From Flavobacteriales bacterium (GTDB taxonomy: Bacteria; Bacteroidota; Bacteroidia; Flavobacteriales; Flavobacteriaceae): 9,244 nt of DNA. Made by a program: the position numbers and the translations under genes. The DNA is taken from the NCBI GenBank assembly GCA_027003085.1, contig JALWYR010000004.1, positions 1 to 9,244 of the forward strand. The letters are read 5' to 3'. Below are positions 6,686 to 9,244 of this stretch, piece by piece (positions within the stretch are counted from its first letter, which is position 1; every line of letters begins with the position of its first letter). The notes beneath the pieces are model-generated. The model was not told the DNA's origin and ran no database searches. It saw nothing but the letters and a program-made list of their open reading frames with translations.

Positions 6686-7220
6686 TTTGGTGTTTGATTT
6701 GCACCTCTTGGAGGCGTTTTTCGAAACCTTGCAGGAGTTTTTTGTATTTATCTAAAATCTTTTCCGGGTCGGTCAGGATATATTGTTCCTTGAACGCGTC
6801 GAAATCGCGATACATCAACCAACGGTTGCCTTCGGCATCAGTGTAAAGCAAAATTCTAAACGGCAAATCGTAGGCCGCTTCGGGATTTTCGTTGATCAAT
6901 TTACCCATTTCCTTCGGATGGCCGAAAATCACCAGCAAAGTGGGCCGCATATCGAATTTGACATTATCCAAATTGGCCGCCTTTTTAAAATCCAGGAATT
7001 TCGGATAAAACAATCCTTCTTCTTCCAAATAATCTTTAAAAAACTTGGCCGCTTGTTCCACCGAAAGGTTTTCCAATTTGATCATCTTGTAGCGCAGGGC
7101 CGAATCGTCCTTTTTTACCTGCTTGGCTTCGGCATTGGCAGGCACTTGTTTTTTTTCTTGTTTATTACCGCAACCGGCCAATATGGTGAGTAGTAACAAA
7201 CTCCAAATCAATTTTTTCAT
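6672..7220 (-). CDS. DUF302 domain lipoprotein
   Basis: This 182-residue protein begins with a lipoprotein signal peptide: MKK, a hydrophobic core, then the lipobox LAGC with Cys17 as the lipidated residue. A charged, flexible spacer runs to about residue 42. The globular part carries a DUF302-like core at about 85-140, seen in DMRPTLLVIFGHPKEMGKL, the NPEAAYDLPFRILLY stretch and the following DAEGNRWLMYRD. A Lys/Glu-rich helix ends the protein. DUF302 proteins have no settled biochemical role; this one should be anchored in a periplasm-facing or outer membrane. The start lies 6 bases after the mutS stop, and the end overlaps the protease gene by 14 bases. The domain assignment rests on motif similarity, without a search. 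Confidence 0.87.
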   Translation of the reverse strand: MKKLIWSLLLLTILAGCGNKQEKKQVPANAEAKQVKKDDSALRYKMIKLENLSVEQAAKFFKDYLEEEGLFYPKFLDFKKAANLDNVKFDMRPTLLVIFGHPKEMGKLINENPEAAYDLPFRILLYTDAEGNRWLMYRDFDAFKEQYILTDPEKILDKYKKLLQGFEKRLQEVQIKHQNGQA

Positions 7221-7226
7221 AGGATT

Positions 7227-9244
7227 TTATTTTTTGTTTTTCTTGATGAGTTTTCCTTTGATTTTGTTCAACAAATTCAGCGCTTCGACCGGCGTCAGGT
7301 TATTGATGTCCAATTCCAGAATCAAATCGCGCACTTCTTCCAGCAGCGGGTCGTCCAATTGGAAAAACGTGAGTTGAATACCTTTGTCGTTTGCGGCTTT
7401 ACTCATTTTTTCCTTGGTTTTTTCGCCGCGGTGTTCTTTTTCCAACTGCTTCAACATCTGCTCTGCCCGGCGCACCACATAGTCGGGCATACCGGCCAGT
7501 CGTGCCACGTGGATACCGAAACTGTGTTCGCTGCCACCGGGCTCCAATTTACGGATAAAAATGATTTTTCCGTCGTATTCTTTGACCGAAATATGAAAAT
7601 TCCGGATTCGTTCGAAACTCTTTTCCATTTCATTGAGCTCGTGGTAGTGGGTGGCAAAGAGCGTTTTGGGCCGGGTATGGTGTTCGTGCAGGAATTCGGC
7701 AATGGCCCAAGCAATGGAAATACCGTCGTAGGTGCTTGTTCCACGGCCTATTTCATCGAGCAGAATCAAACTGCGTTCCGACAAGTTGTTCAGTATGCTG
7801 GCCGTTTCGTTCATTTCCACCATAAAAGTGGACTCGCCCATAGCGATATTGTCGCTGGCGCCCACGCGGGTAAACAATTTATCCACCAGCCCTATTTTTG
7901 CACTGGCCGCTGGCACGAAACTTCCGGTTTGCGCCATTAGCACAATGAGTGCCGTTTGCCGCAATAAGGCCGATTTACCCGACATATTGGGCCCGGTAAT
8001 CATCAGGATTTGCTGCTGCCGGCGGTCCATCCACAGGTCGTTGGGCACATAGGTTTGATCTTCGGGCAAATGCCGTTCGATCACCGGATGGCGTCCCTGT
8101 TTGATATCCAAGTCGTAGCCGTTGTCGATTTTCGGACGCGTATAGTTATTGTGCAAGGCCGTAAGGGCAAAGGACAGCAGCACGTCCAAACGGGCCAGGA
8201 TGCGCGCATCGTTTTGCACCGATTCCACATATTGCTTAATGTCGGCCAGGAGTTTTTCGTAGAGCTGTTGTTCGAGTGCCAAAATCCGTTCTTCGGCACC
8301 CAGAATTTCGGCTTCCAGAGTTTTTAGTTCGGGCGTAATATAGCGTTCGGCGGCCGTAAGGGTTTGCTTCCGGGTCCATTCGGGCGGAACCTTGTCTTTG
8401 TGGGTATTGCGCACTTCCAGGTAGTAGCCGAACACATTGTTGAACCCGATGCGCAGCGAAGGAATGCCCGTACGCTCGGCTTCGCGTGTCAGGATTTGGT
8501 TCAGGTAGGTTTTGGACTGTTCGCGCAGGTTGCGCAGCCGGTCCAATTCTTCGGAAACGCCGGCGCGAATCACTTCGCCTTTACCCACAGCGGTGGGCGG
8601 TTCGTCGGTCAATGTCCGGTGGATAAGCTGGCGCAAACCTTCATCCACACGGAGCCCTTGGGCCAAATCGTTCAGCGGGCCTTGGCCGGTTTCGGACAAA
8701 CTTTTTTTGATGCCGGCGGCCTGTTCGAGCGTGCGATACAATTGACGCACCTCACGCGGACCCGCTTTTCCGGTAACAATGCGCGCCAGAATGCGTTCCA
8801 AATCGCCGATGCCACGCAGATGTTCGGCCGTTTCCTGACGGATGCCGTCGTTGCGCACCAATTGTTCCACGGTATCGAGCCGGCGGTTGATGGCTTCGGG
8901 GTCTTTGAGCGGAAAGGCCAACCATTGACGGATCAGCCGCCCGCCCATAGGCGTGTAGGTTTTGTCCAACACGTGTAGCAAGGTGGCTTCCTTGCCGTGC
9001 GGGCTGTGGAGCAATTCCAAATTGCGCATCGTAAAGCGGTCCATCCACACGTAGGCATCGTCGTGCAGGCGCCGGATTTGCCTGATGTGGTCCAGGTCGG
9101 TGCTTTGGTTTTGTTTCAAGTAGTGGAGCACCGCCCCGGCGGCAATTACGGCTGCGGGCATTTCGTCGAGCCCGAAACCTTTGAGCGAGGCCGTGCGGAA
9201 ACGCTCCAGGAGCAAATCCCGTGCATAGTCGGGCTGAAAAATCC
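7227..9244 (-). CDS. mutS: DNA mismatch repair protein MutS (5' end beyond window)
   Basis: MutS recognises mismatches and small loops and starts mismatch repair with MutL. The visible part is about 671 residues and runs off the right edge. The frame continues upstream of the TTG at 9213-9215 with residues reading IFQPDYARD, so no start codon is in view. Missing are the mismatch-binding domain with its Phe-x-Glu motif and most of the connector. Counting from that TTG, the core and clamp domains cover about 20-370, and the ATPase has Walker A GPNMSGKS (408-415). The STFMVEMNETA segment is at 462-472, Walker B plus the catalytic pair is LILLDEIGRG (483-492), and the His-switch region is ATHYHE (521-526). 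The C-terminal dimerisation segment (LTFFQLDD, then NNLTPVEALNLLNKI) identifies MutS1 rather than MutS2. It is the first visible gene of the minus-strand run, 6 bases before the lipoprotein gene; its promoter lies outside. Confidence 0.98.
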   Translation of the reverse strand, partial: IFQPDYARDLLLERFRTASLKGFGLDEMPAAVIAAGAVLHYLKQNQSTDLDHIRQIRRLHDDAYVWMDRFTMRNLELLHSPHGKEATLLHVLDKTYTPMGGRLIRQWLAFPLKDPEAINRRLDTVEQLVRNDGIRQETAEHLRGIGDLERILARIVTGKAGPREVRQLYRTLEQAAGIKKSLSETGQGPLNDLAQGLRVDEGLRQLIHRTLTDEPPTAVGKGEVIRAGVSEELDRLRNLREQSKTYLNQILTREAERTGIPSLRIGFNNVFGYYLEVRNTHKDKVPPEWTRKQTLTAAERYITPELKTLEAEILGAEERILALEQQLYEKLLADIKQYVESVQNDARILARLDVLLSFALTALHNNYTRPKIDNGYDLDIKQGRHPVIERHLPEDQTYVPNDLWMDRRQQQILMITGPNMSGKSALLRQTALIVLMAQTGSFVPAASAKIGLVDKLFTRVGASDNIAMGESTFMVEMNETASILNNLSERSLILLDEIGRGTSTYDGISIAWAIAEFLHEHHTRPKTLFATHYHELNEMEKSFERIRNFHISVKEYDGKIIFIRKLEPGGSEHSFGIHVARLAGMPDYVVRRAEQMLKQLEKEHRGEKTKEKMSKAANDKGIQLTFFQLDDPLLEEVRDLILELDINNLTPVEALNLLNKIKGKLIKKNKK

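Noticed and set aside
7359..7940. Plus-strand 193-codon frame antisense to mutS
   Set aside because: It lies opposite the conserved MutS ATPase domain and has the Phe/His/Val-rich composition of a shadow frame.
8364..8978. Plus-strand 204-codon frame antisense to mutS
   Set aside because: It is a shadow of the MutS clamp and core region, with no domain recognised.

Overview
The window looks like a chromosomal segment of a Bacteroidota (Bacteroidetes) bacterium, probably flavobacterial in the broad sense. The main evidence is a large secreted protein ending in a gliding-motility-associated (CHU_C, type B) C-terminal domain, the sorting signal of the type IX secretion system found in this phylum. 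MutS and DnaK read as ordinary members of their families. The start regions lack strong Shine-Dalgarno sequences, and one upstream region carries a TAnnTTTG box, the -7 motif of the Bacteroidota housekeeping sigma factor.

Layout from left to right. Bases 1-318 hold no convincing gene: an AT-rich part is followed by a GC-rich island with a possible broken reading frame on the minus strand. A clear intrinsic terminator (319-349, minus) ends dnaK (369-2291, minus). A 166-base divergent intergenic region, with an imperfect palindrome and candidate promoter boxes, separates dnaK from an 893-residue type IX secreted multidomain protein (2458-5139, plus). That gene meets a minus-strand run tail to tail, with the two stop codons inside an 11-base overlap.

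In transcription order the minus-strand run is: mutS (7227-9244, 5' end outside the window), a DUF302 lipoprotein (6672-7220), a retropepsin-like aspartyl protease (6227-6685), a two-helix small membrane protein (6045-6230) and a family 2 glycosyltransferase (5129-6082). The joins are a 6-base gap and then overlaps of 14, 4 and 26-38 bases. This suggests one transcript with coupled translation, although only mutS has an obvious housekeeping role.

I found no CRISPR array, tRNA or rRNA gene, insertion sequence, integrase or recognisable defence system. The window is mostly ordinary core genome. The points most worth checking are the start of the glycosyltransferase gene, the composition of the mutS-led gene cluster, the dnaK upstream palindrome, and the broken GC-rich frame downstream of dnaK.
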